Source: Climacium dendroides (Eukaryota > Streptophyta > Bryopsida > Hypnales > Climaciaceae). From it: 64,000 bases of DNA. Under the pieces are notes generated by a model that was given only the letters and a program-made list of their open reading frames with translations, was not told the origin of the DNA and did not search any database. The DNA lies in NCBI GenBank assembly GCA_950106755.1, contig OX467084.1:5704001-5768000 (forward strand), read 5' to 3'. Positions 23,419 through 34,568 of this stretch are shown here, piece after piece. The position numbers and the translations under genes were made by a program. Each line of letters begins with the position of its first letter. Positions within the stretch are counted from its first letter, which is position 1.

Positions 23419-23613
23419 ATGGGAATTTCGTTAAAATGGCGGCTTTCCATGTGCCATTTTCAGACCGCCTACTCTTAATTGTAAAAGTGACATCTAGGAT
23501 AGGTATAGTTTTTAGGAATCTCGGACATTTTTACATTTAAGAAATCTATGACTACTATAGATTTTAGACACCACGGTTTGAATCATAAAAGTGAAATCTA
23601 ACACAAATATAGA
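23419..23613. mobile_element. Truncated MITE, AATTTCATTAAAATGG family (long form)
   Basis: It starts GGGAATTTCGTTAAAATGGC and runs through CCATGTGCCATTTTCAGAC and GTGACATCTA-GATAGGTATAG. This is the inverse of the right end of the 321-bp copy at 28433-28753. The far end is missing. Confidence 0.75.
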
Positions 23614-23709
23614 TTTCCAACATTTAGTGCAAATAGTAGAAAATTGTGTGACCTGTCTAACATATAAATTAATCAAGACAGAGGAGCAACACAATTCATA
23701 CTTACCATT

Positions 23710-23895
23710 ATGGGGAATTTCATTAAAATGGAAAATATTCTATGACTTTGACATCCCATAGTTCAGACTGGGCCGTGGACTGGGCAGTCTGAAATCTAGT
23801 ACACTAATAGATTTCAAACCGCCTGGTCTGAACTATGGGAATGGCACACTATGAAATATCACATGGAGTATCACCATTTTAATGAAATTCCCCAT
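23710..23895. mobile_element. MITE, AATTTCATTAAAATGG family (short form)
   Basis: It is a 186-bp element that begins ATGGGGAATTTCATTAAAAT and ends with the inverse, ATTTTAATGAAATTCCCCAT. The arms also share CCCATAGTTCAGAC and GTCTGAACTATGGG. There is no ORF, and the whole element could fold into a hairpin. Confidence 0.88.
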
Positions 23896-24168
23896 CAATA
23901 TGTTTGGGAAGATTTGATTAAATATTGATCGGGCGACGGATCATACGATCATTTGAGCAAGAAGAGAAGGGCGACCACCATCACTGCTTGCTTGTAGTAA
24001 GACTTGGACAGGCCAAGGTAAGGTAAATGCTTGACTGTAGGACGCGTAGAAACGGTTCAGCTCGAATTAAACTTCTTGCGGGTGATGTTCACACCGTCGT
24101 TAAGCACTTGGATTTCTAGTCTCATTCTGGATAATCAATGTGATATCCCATTATGATGCTTGGAAAAG

Positions 24169-24222
24169 TGCAACGATGCACTGCACCGTTGCACCAGTGT
24201 AACGGTGCAGTGCACTATTGCA
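24169..24222. repeat. Strong hairpin, 25-bp arms
   Basis: TGCAACGATGCACTGCACCG at 24169 is answered by CGGTGCAGTGCACTATTGCA at 24203. Only about 4 bp separate the arms, with two mismatches. The same sequence also contains the direct word ACGGTGCAGTGCA. Function unknown. Confidence 0.8.
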
Positions 24223-24390
24223 TATCATAAAGATTTCTTTTCAAGTTTCAAAGATTTCTTTTCCCAAAAAAATTTCTTTACAAATTTTAAAATGAAATTG
24301 TACAATTGAACAAAGTTCCATCATTGTATAGTACACTCCTGTACAGAAAAAGAAACCGGAAAGAAAAAGAAATTCAGCGCGCTTAACGCC

Positions 24391-24493
24391 GGGTTACAAC
24401 CCTCCCTTTGTGCATATCGGGAAATTGCTCTCCTCGGGCTACCGCCCTCGGGCAGCAATTTCCCAATATGCACTCAGGGAGGGTCGTAACCCC
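24391..24493. mobile_element. Compact foldback element with ~40-bp arms
   Basis: GGGTTACAACCCTCCC, TGCATAT and GGGAAATTGCT at 24391-24430 are inverted at 24452-24493 (AGCAATTTCCC, ATATGCA, GGGAGGGTCGTAACCCC). A GC-rich loop of about 20 bp contains a CCTCGGG pair. The element is much GC-richer than its surroundings. Confidence 0.8.
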
Positions 24494-24538
24494 TTACTTT
24501 CAAAAATAAAGACGACGTAGAAATAGTTCAGCTACTAT

Positions 24539-24697
24539 CGAGGAATTTCATTAAAATGGCAATATTCCATGTGCCATTTTCATAGTGTGCCATTCCCACA
24601 GTTCAGATCGGGCACACTAATAGATTTCAGATTGCCCGGTCTAAACTATGGGATGTCAAAGTCACAAAATATTTGCCATTTTAATGAAATTCCCCAT
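24539..24697. mobile_element. MITE, AATTTCATTAAAATGG family (short form)
   Basis: It starts CGAGGAATTTCATTAAAATG and ends CCATTTTAATGAAATTCCCC. Its interior shares CAGTTCAGA, CACTAATAGATTTCAGA and AAACTATGGGATGTCAAAGT with the 23710-23895 copy, partly in the opposite orientation. The ORF overlapping it is an artefact of the repeat. Confidence 0.88.
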
Positions 24698-24949
24698 AAA
24701 GGAAGGATTGGTTTTGAGGTGGAAAACAATAATATTGTGAGGCACATATCCACCATCAAGAAATATAGGAGTTTAAAAGGCAAGAAATTACAAAATTTAG
24801 AGGACCTTGCCCAAATTTCATCAACATTGACAGAGATGGAAGTTTTAGTTTTAAAGGCTCCAATTGTCACCTCCGAGGTTCCAATTGTCGCTCTCAAAGT
24901 TCAGCAAAGAAAACTACCTAAAGTACAAAAACCTTCTCTCAAAGTTTGA

Positions 24950-26370
24950 GAGTGAGCAAGTTAATTTTGAAGAGGATTGGTGGATTTTTGTCTCTCTACA
25001 TTTGTAATTGCTAACAATAGGATAGAGACATATATTTTGGAGAGGCTAATGATTTTGAGGCTATGATTTTGAAGCTATGTAAGAAGGTGCTTCAAATGAA
25101 AAATCCACATTTCTATTGAATAAATATTTGACAATTTTCCAAATAAATGCAGCGTTTGATTCAGAGTTTATTTTGCCTTTGGGCCAATAGGTAAATGCCA
25201 AAGAATATCAATAGTGTCAAACATTACTTCTTTTCAATTCTTACGATCTAATCATTTCAAAACTTTCCTTATTATATTCATTGTACATTTATATTGAATA
25301 AAAGATTCATTTTTAAAGAAAATATTCATACAATCCTATGCATATGTGACATGCTTTTGTAATACAAGTGTGTGTTCGAAAATGTTAAAAAATCATTTCC
25401 ATGTTTATTTGCAATAGTTTGATTGCTCAATTATCTTTATTTTGGTTTTGGATCAACGTACATGACAATTTCAATGGCTATAGAGGTCCACTTTGGGAAC
25501 TCATGTAAATTGTATGGCTAATCCAAGAACTCTAATTGTTTACCCACTCATGAGTTTCAATTGCAAATACTACAATGTTGTGCAGAAATATTATTACATG
25601 CTTGGAAAGTGTTGTCTTATACATTTAATGTCTATTTTGATGATTTTACATTAATTGATTTTCTTTTTGAATTTCAAAAGATGGAGTCCAAAAGACATAT
25701 TGTCACTTCTCCTAATTGAATTAAAATAGCTTAATTTCTTCAATTGGATTAGATAGAGCTTTTTTTAGTGAATTTATGATTGACATTGTCTAGGGTCAAG
25801 CAAGCTATCAACCTTCAATGTTTCTAGGGACATATTGCTGTTGGAGCATCTATCCTTAAAGTTTGAAAAGAGCAAGCCAAATGATGTTGTTAAGGCCTGA
25901 TCCTAAGCTAATCCCTAGCTTGTGCTCCTTATGCAAGTTCTTGGATGAGAAGGGGAGACAATCAATGTTGTTTCTGCTTCTAAATGAGGCCACATTTGTC
26001 AAGTTGTGGTAACATTAACTTCCATCATGTACTCTTTATTTTGTTGCTCAATTGTTTGAATGTGCATATGTATAGGTGAACTAAGCTTTTTTGAATATAA
26101 TAGATTTTATATCTCAAGCACAATGTTTAAATTTGGGATTTCACCACTGCAACTATTAGTGTGAATTTAGTATAGTCACAAGTAATGCTCAATCAGTAAT
26201 TTTAGATGTGTCCTGTACTTTGTAGCAAAATTAGTGTTTACAGTTTTTTTACACATATTGTTGCAATTAGTATGAATAAGAGCATTTTGTTCTTTCTTTT
26301 TGTTCCCACATTCAATTCCTTCTAAACTTCATCCCATTTTCAGAATTTCATCTCCATAAATGTGTCTAAA
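24950..26370. other. AT-rich intergenic DNA, no gene seen
   Basis: No ORF of interest and no clear inverted or tandem repeat was seen. Confidence 0.5.
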
Positions 26371-26445
26371 ATTTTCATCCAAAATTTTCACCAAGAAAAT
26401 GATTTCATCTAAAAATGTCATCCATATACCATCCATGTCATCCAT

Positions 26446-26505
26446 CCAATGTTGCCAATGAAATTCATCCAATGTTGCCAATGAAATTCATCCAATATCG
26501 TCCAT
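26446..26505. repeat. 23-bp tandem repeat within a CATCCA-rich stretch
   Basis: CCAATGTTGCCAATGAAATT plus CAT repeats about 2.5 times. The surrounding 26370-26600 is rich in scattered ATTCATCCA words, suggesting an older degenerate array. Confidence 0.8.
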
Positions 26506-26863
26506 ATTGTCATTTTAGAAACACATATTCATCCAAAGTTTATTTTTCTATTCATCCATAAACAATCATTTCATTCATCCAACATACCCAAAATCATCCA
26601 AAATTTTGATATTCATCACTCACAACAATGGTCCAAACCTACCAAGAAAAAGTTAAATTACCCAGGAAAAGTTAAATTTTTCTCTATGAGTCTCACTTTC
26701 TTCTCCGTGTATTCTGCTTTTTCTATGATCCACGTTTCCCATCGGAGATCATAGTAGAACCCCATGTTTTCTTCCATGGAAGATTGATACAAGTCCCTGG
26801 TGAGGGTGCTCCCTTTTCACGTGAAGTTAATATGATTCGGCTTCTTGCTCCCCACTTCTTTAT

Positions 26864-27100
26864 GGCCAGGGAGAACTGACCCCCTCATTGCCCCGGCCAG
26901 GGTTAATTGTGAAAAAAAGTCCCCTATTTTTTTGCCATGATTTTTTTAATTTCTACACTGCCCCTAGCTAATTCAGGGCCGGTGATCGCAAACTTGAATT
27001 CAGAATTTGCAAAAAAGTTCATCTGATTGCAAATAAAAAATTCCACAGCGTTTTCCCCAGGGGTAAAACGGGGCAATGAGGGGGTCAGTTCACCCTGGCC
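26864..27100. mobile_element. MITE with ~31-bp TIRs and likely target duplication
   Basis: The left end GGCCAGGGAGAACTGACCCC plus CTCATTGCCCC is inverted at the right end (GGGGCAATGAGGGGGTCAGT, then TCACCCTGGCC) with one mismatch. The flanks CACTTCTTTAT (left) and CACTTCATAT (right) look like a diverged ~10-bp target-site duplication, which would suit Mutator-like insertion. The interior is about 175 bp with a T-run and no ORF. Confidence 0.88.
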
Positions 27101-27775
27101 CACTTCATATTGGGAACAAGTTTTTTGAAATGGGTCACATTGGATCTGTCGTCAATGACAGTCAATCCCTCGAAAAGATCCGCATTTCTTTCAACTTAGT
27201 TTTTTTTCTTTCTTAAATTCTTGTTGAGAAGATCACGGAGTGCCTGTTTTCGCATGTTCTAAGCTTCACCAAGTTCCAAAAAGGTTTGTATAGGGCAATG
27301 CCGCTCGTTGTCGGGGATTGTGCAAAAAAAAATGGGCCAACAAGGAAGGTAGAGCCCAACAGAGAGGCATTTTCTGACATAAACCACAAGTGGGCAACAT
27401 ATTTATTTTGGATGATAAACAAAAATCGGATGAAGAATGCATAATGCCTGATTACATGGGCAAAAAAACGTAGTCGGACATTACGGTAGTGAAAACCCTA
27501 ATTCTGCCACAGAATCCTGACAGCTTTTCCACGGCACAAATCCCGGCAGTGGTTTACGGTACAAGAAATCACTCTTTGTCCAGTTATATATTAGATAACT
27601 GATGAGCCACGCTAGTAGCGAACAGGTTATCATACATAACCACTTGTACATTTTTCAATCACAACCTTTGATCTTCGTGATCCAAGGGTGTAGGAAGCAA
27701 GTTGAAAGGAAAGAAGGTTATGAGTTGCAACTTGTAATGGCAATAGTGGCAAGTTGCCAATAGGATGGTGCCACG

Positions 27776-28046
27776 TTAGCGTTGAAAAGTGAACAACTCC
27801 CTGGGCAAGTCAGAGTCGTTAAATTCCCAATTCCACCCGTGCTGCAAATGCGTAGAGTCGACACGTACATTATCCCCCATTTCTTCCACAACAGTTGTCG
27901 AAGTGTTCGCCTCAAGCAGCACCACCTTGCAGCCAACAGTAGGTCGTGGGACTGGCTGCCTCCTGTTCGGACCGCTTCGTGGTGCAATTATTTCCTGCAC
28001 TCGACGGATGATTGATTTCCTTTTCGGAGCTTACTATTTGTATCCC
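27776..28046 (-). other. Possible orphan exon or gene fragment
   Basis: A GC-richer patch that stays open on the minus strand from about 28034 to a stop at 27776. It could encode about 85 residues, including IIRRVQEIIAPRSG and a C-terminus ending LPRELFTFQR. No ATG opens it, and a stop lies just upstream. A possible splice acceptor (GTGTGCAG) lies at about 28047, but the phase does not connect cleanly. Other frames are also open, so this may be chance. I do not recognise the product. Confidence 0.2.
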
Positions 28047-28140
28047 TGCACACATCAATACGTTATTCAATCCCACCGTTCAATTTTCTAGACTAGGATA
28101 AACTGATCAATACAAGTTGAGCTTTTCAGCCTTGAACAAG

Positions 28141-28367
28141 TATAAGGAAGCAGCACCCAATGGCGTGAGTGTACCCAATGGCGTGACTTTCTAAGTAAGG
28201 TAATGATTTTAGAATGTAAATGTAGGTAGACTATAGATAACTTATTACTTCAGTCAATAAAAATAAGCTATCTATAGTTTATCTTCCTTTAAGTTTTAAA
28301 ATGACTATCATGTGTAGAAAGTCATACCATTGGGTACACTCACGCTATTGGGTGCTCCTACCTTATA
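28141..28367. mobile_element. MITE with ~50-bp TIRs
   Basis: The left arm has AGCACCCAATGGCGTGAGTG, then TACCCAATGGCGTGACTTTC. The right arm has the inverse (GAAAGTCATACCATTGGGTA, then CACTCACGCTATTGGGTGCT). The outer ends TATAAGG and CCTTATA are also inverted and would fit a TA target. The interior is partly self-complementary (GACTATAGATAACTTAT and ATAAGCTATCTATAGTTTAT). Confidence 0.9.
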
Positions 28368-28432
28368 TGTAGAGCAATCAATTCAAGTAGCACAAGCCAG
28401 AAGCAGAGTACAACAAAACAACTAGAATTACA

Positions 28433-28753
28433 TATGGGCAATTTCATTAAAATGGCAAAATTTTGCTGCTTTGGTAGTTTTTACAGTTCAAAGTGGGCGG
28501 TCTGAAGTGTACAAACGTCCTAGATGTCTGAAATCTATAGCATTCTTAGATGTGAGAAATCTACACCTGTGATAGATGTCACTTCTACAATTCAAATCAT
28601 GTAGTCTGAAATCTATATTTGTCATAGATTTTTTAAATCTATAAAAGTTCAAGATTCTTGAAAACTATACCTATCGTAGATGTCACTTTTACGGTTCAGA
28701 GTGGGCAGTCTGAAAATGGCACATGGAATGCCGCCATTTTATGAAATTCCCCA
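28433..28753. mobile_element. MITE, AATTTCATTAAAATGG family (long form, 321 bp)
   Basis: It starts ATGGGCAATTTCATTAAAAT and ends ATTTTATGAAATTCCCCAT. Multiple internal blocks of GTGACATCTA, ATAGATTTCAGAC and CAGTTCAAAGTGGGCGGTCTG type occur in both orientations, so the element is a repeated foldback. It is the best full-length reference for the truncated copy at 23419. Confidence 0.88.
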
Positions 28754-29279
28754 TAATTGAATTTTGAACAATTTGTACATGATATTTGGGTTTTGTCGAC
28801 ATAAAGTTCGAATCTTTTCACATCCGCAGCATTATGAAGAGCGTTCTTCAATCCTGAGATTCGTACATTAGAACATCTGCCTTTTTCTTTCTCAAGGCCA
28901 TATTTATTATATTGAGACTTTTCACAAATTTTGAGATAAAATGCTAGATATTATAAATTCATTTACAAAAATAATAATTGAAATAAAAAATAAATAATGC
29001 TCAAATAATGATTCTAAAATTAAATTCTATAAAAGTTGGTGTTGTTATCTATTTATAAAAAAATACTAGTGATTTATCTTTGAGTCAAAGATAAAAATGA
29101 GACTGTGAAAAGTCTCAATATAACAAATATGGCCTTTCTCTTTTGAAATGCTTCATGGAAAAGATTTCCAGCTAATCAGGCCTTGAGGCTTCAGCACTGG
29201 GATTTTTTTCCTTCTAGTTGATAGTCTGTTCGGATTCAGCGTAACCAGTAAAAAATATTGCCAAATGAACCAGTGTATT

Positions 29280-29452
29280 TAACGGATATTTCATTAAAAT
29301 GGCAATATTCTTTCACCATTTTTCCATTCATTTTCTAGGACTAGTATAGACTTGGTCTATAATCTAAGACCATTTTACATTTCAAACCACATGGTCTATA
29401 CCTAAAAATGTCAAGTTTGTGGAATATTGCCATTTTAACAAATTATCCGTTA
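29280..29452. mobile_element. MITE, AATTTCATTAAAATGG-related subfamily
   Basis: The ends AACGGATATTTCATTAAAAT and ATTTTAACAAATTATCCGTT are inverted. They differ from the main family in the outer six bases (AACGGA instead of ATGGGG). The interior shares GTCTATA and ATAGAC blocks in inverted order. Confidence 0.82.
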
Positions 29453-29467
29453 TTTTGAATTACGGAC

Positions 29468-29695
29468 TTGATCTCCTCAAAAGGCATGTCTCCCTCCACT
29501 GATTTATCAACGAAAGGTGTGTACTGTTTCTCAGTGAGCGCTTCTTTGAAGATGGGTAACAAACTAAAGCTTGGTGTCAGGCCCCCGGTGATTTATGAAA
29601 ACATCATATTTGATCTGATGCTGGTGTTCAAAGAAATTGAGCTGCAGGGCTACCGACAGAGTGGTTACGACTCCTGTTCAAAGTCTCAGCTTTGA
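29468..29695 (+). other. Unassigned short ORF, probably not a gene
   Basis: An open frame of 75 codons in a stretch slightly GC-richer than its surroundings, with no recognised domain and no supporting splice sites. It may be a remnant or chance. Confidence 0.12.
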
Positions 29696-30112
29696 AAAAT
29701 CACAAAAAATGCAATTCTTGTTAGAATGTCTTCATTTTTTTTGCAATTAACTTCTCTCAAACAATTCAATCTCTGAAAAATATGAGAGCTTATAAATAGC
29801 TTCTCCAAAGTACCTAGATAGCAAATCTGTATGGTAATGGGTAGTTCTACCTTACATATCATAAACCGGTTGTTTAGGATGGCTGTGTAATCCGGCCAGC
29901 TTCTCATTGGTGACGGTATCATTTCCCCTCCACCTCTCAAAACCATTTGCATGCTGTTGAAACAACTGATTGACCCAAGAAGAATCCAAGCATAAGTGTC
30001 CAAGCAGGCACTAAGACTGATGAGGTGCTCAACCAAGTCAATTAGCTCTGTAACTCTATAAATTGCGACTACCTCCTAGAAGCCAATTAAGACCACTACT
30101 CTACTAGTTGAA

Positions 30113-30366
30113 CTCTACTACACAAAATAGTGAAATTAGGTTGCCCCACACTAATTTCTCGACATTCTACACTATATAAATATCTACATTCACTGTAGAA
30201 GGATGCAGTAATGTAGGAACCATGTGTGTTGCATGGATTGGTGCACTGGTTTAGGGTTTAGCTCTAACTTGAGAATTGCTTGTGCCACCATCTGGACAAG
30301 CAGTGAGTCATGAGGTAACTATCCTAAGTGAGGCAACCTAATTTCACTATTTTGTGTAGAGTTTTA
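30113..30366. mobile_element. MITE, GAAATTAGGTTG family
   Basis: The left end ACACAAAATAGTGAAATTAG plus GTTGCC is inverted exactly at the right end (GGCAACCTAATTTCACTATT, then TTGTGT). A 3-bp indel sits in the outer CTCTACTAC against CTCTAC. The interior shares CACTAATTTCTC and ACTATATAAATAT with the 22.5 kb copy. Confidence 0.88.
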
Positions 30367-30699
30367 CTGAGCCTATTCAACATAGCTATAGAGCATATCA
30401 CCTACCTTTAAGGTGTGATGTGATATTGTGCAGATGACTATCGAGGTTAAGACGAATAAGGTTATGATACATGTCTCGAAGTAGTGAGCAAGAAAGTAGT
30501 TAATAGTTCTTGAGTGATTGGAATTGGAAGATTCTAGACATTGACTATAGGTCAATAATACTTTTTGGCTCTTGAAATTCATTGTAACTTCAAAATTTGA
30601 GAATGAAATTCTGAAAAATTTAGAATCCCCATATTTCCTATCTTTCGACATAGAAAAAAGTTCCACCACCTCATACTCCTCACCATTTAGTCGAAATTC

Positions 30700-33600
30700 A
30701 CTTAAATGATCTACTATTGGTGCTTCTACCTTAAGTTAGAAAAGCAAGTGAACTTCCATTGCAAATGAGTTGCCAGTATAGTACATACAACTTCATTTAT
30801 CATAAAGAATACATTTTACTTAAGCCTACCAATGCAAACAATTTTTTTCAGATGGATCCACAAATCAGAACTTTATGGTAGAACCGCCTATAGTCAACCA
30901 CTTAAGTGATTCCGTGCATGTTCTAGAGTAGTAGAAGGCAATGCAAATTTTTTGTCTTGTAGAAAGATAGAATTGATTGACATTGCTAATTTTTTGTGAT
31001 TTTTTTCCTTGAATTCAAATTCCTATGAGTTTTTGCATACTATCGTGGACCAAATATGGACTATCATAGTCCTTATTTCAATGGGATTTTTTGAAAGTCT
31101 TGTAAAACTTAAAAATATGCAAGTCGTAGAACATTGAAAAGGACACATATTAATGTTGTATACTTGATGATCTATAAAATACAAAAAAAAATTTGCAAAA
31201 TTGTTTATACACTATTTGTAAAGGACTTTAAAATGTACTCTTTACATACTATCATAGTCTATAGCATTAAAGATAAAGACTCATTGATCTATTAGGAATT
31301 CAAATATTTTGCAAAAGGACTTATATTTAAATAGGTATATATGTGATCAATTTTTTTTATTTGAAATATATAGAATTGTTATCCTTAATTTGTAGATATG
31401 GACTAATTTAGGTATCATTATCTTGTCAAAATAGTATTGATTTTTGGGAGTACATTGCACGTATTTAAAATCAACTTTATATATGTCTATCTTATCAAAA
31501 TAATTGTACTAAGTATTTCTAAGGATAGTCTAACTTTCAATAGAATTAATTTTCATTATAATCAATTCTACAATTTATTGAAGTAAATAAAAATTTGATG
31601 TCATCTTTGAAGTTTTTTATATTAATATACAAAAGAAATTTTGATTAAATTTTTTTTCATCTTTTTCTTAACAAACTATAAAGAAATTATAGAAAAAAAA
31701 ATTTAGAGATCATATATAAAAAATGAAATGGACTTTTATGTATAAATTTCTAATCATTTAAAAACTACTTTTCCACTCATTACTTCCTATTCTCTTTCTC
31801 ACTACATCAAGACATGTGTCATGACTTTATTAGTGCCATTCTTGAAAAAAAGAAAAAAAATCACATTCCAAGCTTTGGTTGGAAATAGCTATACTATACC
31901 TTACAGCTTGGATCTTTGGTTGGAAATGGGTGGTTTTACCATAAACGGCTTCTTGAATTCTAATTGAAAGCTTGAATTTCTACCATTTATTAACATTCAA
32001 TAGCATGCCATTAGATGATTTATGGGGGTCTAGGAGGGCCGTTTCAAGCCTGTTTCTGACATTAGCAATTTCATTTTTCCTTGACCTTTGGTACCTCTAT
32101 GTACTTACTTCTTTTTCAAGGATGCATATCAAGTTCTATTTAGTTAGATTAAATGGTTGAATCTATTAAAACTAACCAATTCTTTATATTATGTTTTGAA
32201 ACCAATTTCAAGTAGTTTGCTCTTAAAGCAACCATTTAAGAGTTGATTGCCCTTTTAGAGAAACTTAGCTCCTTGAAACAATTTTTTGTAAATTTTCATA
32301 GGAAGAAAAATGGAATTGGCATCTAACCCAAGTTGTTTCCTATTTTTTGGACCTTCATGGAATTAGTTACAAATTTTTGAAGTTGAAATGTTGTGGTTAC
32401 TATAAGTGACCACCTCCTAAACTGCACATTGTTGGTACATTGAAGAAAGAAAAATGTACCTTTATGTCATGATTGCTTTTAGAGCAAGGGCGCTTTCATA
32501 ATTCCTAATTTAGATGAGTAGGTGCATTTTCTATTTCTTTAGTTTATTTGAATGTCATTCATTGAATAATTTTAGTTCTTAGCATCCTTGATGGTTGAAG
32601 AAAGTTTAGCCTTTACCATGGAGGAATTTAGGGTTTAATGGTGTATTCTATTCAAAATATGTAGAAGAATTTGAAATAATAATTTGCATCATATTATGCA
32701 AAAATTTCCCAAAGTTGGTAGTGCCAACCTAAATCTTGGTATAACCGAAGGTAGAACTACTTGATACCATTTGCCCCTCCAACTTTACAAATGACGCTTT
32801 ATGATTGTAAAGTAACAAGATTTTAGTGAATGGTCTAAGGTCTTTCTCAAGAAACTTCAAGCATGTACCTATTGATATCAGTTGAAGTTTTTTCCAATTT
32901 TAACTTTGAAAATTTATAAAAAATACAAATGCATTCATACAGTGTTCAAAAATGCATTCTAAGATCATCTTGAATCCCCCTTTTAACTACCAACAAGATC
33001 CCACTAAAAGGTTTTCAAAATAATAATTGAAATATGCTAAATCATTTGTTTGTGCGATTTTAGGTGTAAGATATGTGCATCCAAATGTAACAAGAGTCAT
33101 TTATGGACACCTAGAATAAGTCCTAAACTCAAAATTAGGTGGACTCAATGTTAATAGGTGAGTTTCCATGAATGTGTCAAAATGATAGGGCCAGATTTTA
33201 CGTTGGCTAATAAAAAAAGCATGATACAAACTTAAGGTCCATTGCTTTTGGATATTTCCATGTCTATAGTAGGTGCATCTACACACTTGTTTTCACAAAT
33301 TTGTATTTTATTCATACAAGCTTGGAAAAACGTGAAACCAATTTTATTGATTTCCTAAATCATTTCCTAACAAACGCACATCATTTTATTTCGTACCTAC
33401 CTTTAAGATCTACAAATCTTGAATAAGTGTCACATTTAGGTGCTTCTACCTTAGAAACCTTACTTTACCTTACTAAGGTGGAGCCACCCATTACTGATAA
33501 CTTAAGCCATAGCAAACATGATTTGCAACAGTCAAGGCAACAGTATTTGGCGAAACAAATATTTACAGAAGTGCAAAGACAAAAATGGTGTGAATAGCAA

Positions 33601-34130
33601 AAAAAATTTGGTGAATTTACAACTTGAGCTGAAATTACTATAAATTATGAAAGCTTGGAGTTGGACTCAACCCATGTCCAATGTCTAGAATCTTACAAAA
33701 TCGATTACCGGGAGAGTACGTGTAGGTAACTTTGGCACACAAAAGGAGACACAAGTTTTGTGGCAGTGTCGGAGACCACATTGATTACAGAGCCCAATTT
33801 CTTTGAATTCAAAATTAACGGAGATGGGTCCCACGCTCTCTTGGATTTGGGACACCTTTCTGATTGCCTTGAGGGCAGTGGTTACACCTTACTTGCTCTC
33901 TCCCTGGTTTGATTTTGTACTTTTAAAAAAAAAGGGTATTGTTTTATAAAATAAAAAAATCTGTTGGGGGATTGGCCCAACTGATAGTTCTGTATAACTT
34001 ACTTGTTCCTTTTATCAATGGAATTTGTCCATGTGTTTCAAGGAGGATTAAAAAACTAGAGACTTGAAAAAAAATAATATCCAAACTTGAACCGAAAAAG
34101 CAGCTCTAACTTCGTGTCACCTATCACCGT
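30700..34130. other. AT-rich intergenic DNA, no gene seen
   Basis: About 3.4 kb with only short, AT-rich open frames. Words of the type GGTGCTTCTACCTTA recur (about 30720 and 33440) and may be fragments of dispersed elements. No complete element could be outlined. Confidence 0.5.
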
Positions 34131-34191
34131 CCTCGAGTCAATGCCACGTACTCCGATCACCTTCTATCGATAATTTCCAGAAGGTGCACCC

Positions 34192-34244
34192 GCCGACCGG
34201 CCCATCAGTCCCGGCCTCCCGGGAACTCATAATCGCCACGTGTC
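34192..34244 (+). promoter_or_regulatory. DRE core and ABRE/G-box upstream of the LEA gene
   Basis: GCCGAC (DRE/CRT core) lies at 34192-34197 and CCACGTGTC (ABRE with G-box core) at 34236-34244. Another CCACGT lies at about 34144. This pairing is known from drought- and ABA-responsive promoters, and it fits the LEA gene about 350 bp downstream. ABA/dehydration control is inferred. Confidence 0.7.
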
Positions 34245-34343
34245 ACTCCCAGGGCTCTCCCCATCATGCAGCCAAGTGTCGCCAATCCCGGGTGTCCCTG
34301 TCATGGCGGACACTTGGCAGTCACCCAGCGACCCGAAACCGCT

Positions 34344-34353
34344 TGATATAATC
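34344..34353 (+). promoter_or_regulatory. TATA-like box of the LEA gene
   Basis: TGATATAATC lies about 100 bp downstream of the ABRE and 215 bp before the ATG. That would place the transcription start near 34375-34385 with a 5' UTR of about 190 bp. Confidence 0.5.
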
Positions 34354-34523
34354 ACCTCCTCAGCGTACCCTTCACATCTCAATTTCTTCAGTGGACTTCG
34401 CAAGCGTTGCATCTTCAACCTGACAATCGTAATTGCTCAAGGAAGACGAGATTTAGGTCACAGGACTTGTGAGAAATTAAAGCTTAGTGAGCTTGCATTT
34501 GGAGAATCGTGGGTTTGGAACCT

Positions 34524-34555
34524 GAGTGAGTGAGTGAGTGAGTGAGTGAGTGAGT
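34524..34555. repeat. (GAGT)8 microsatellite in the LEA 5' UTR
   Basis: Eight perfect GAGT units end 13 bases before the LEA start codon at 34569. It is a likely length-variable site in the leader. Confidence 0.95.
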
Positions 34556-34568
34556 TTGTTTGTGAGCT

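Noticed and set aside
24569..24949. 126-codon plus-strand ORF
   Set aside because: Its first part is a MITE, and the rest has no recognised motif.
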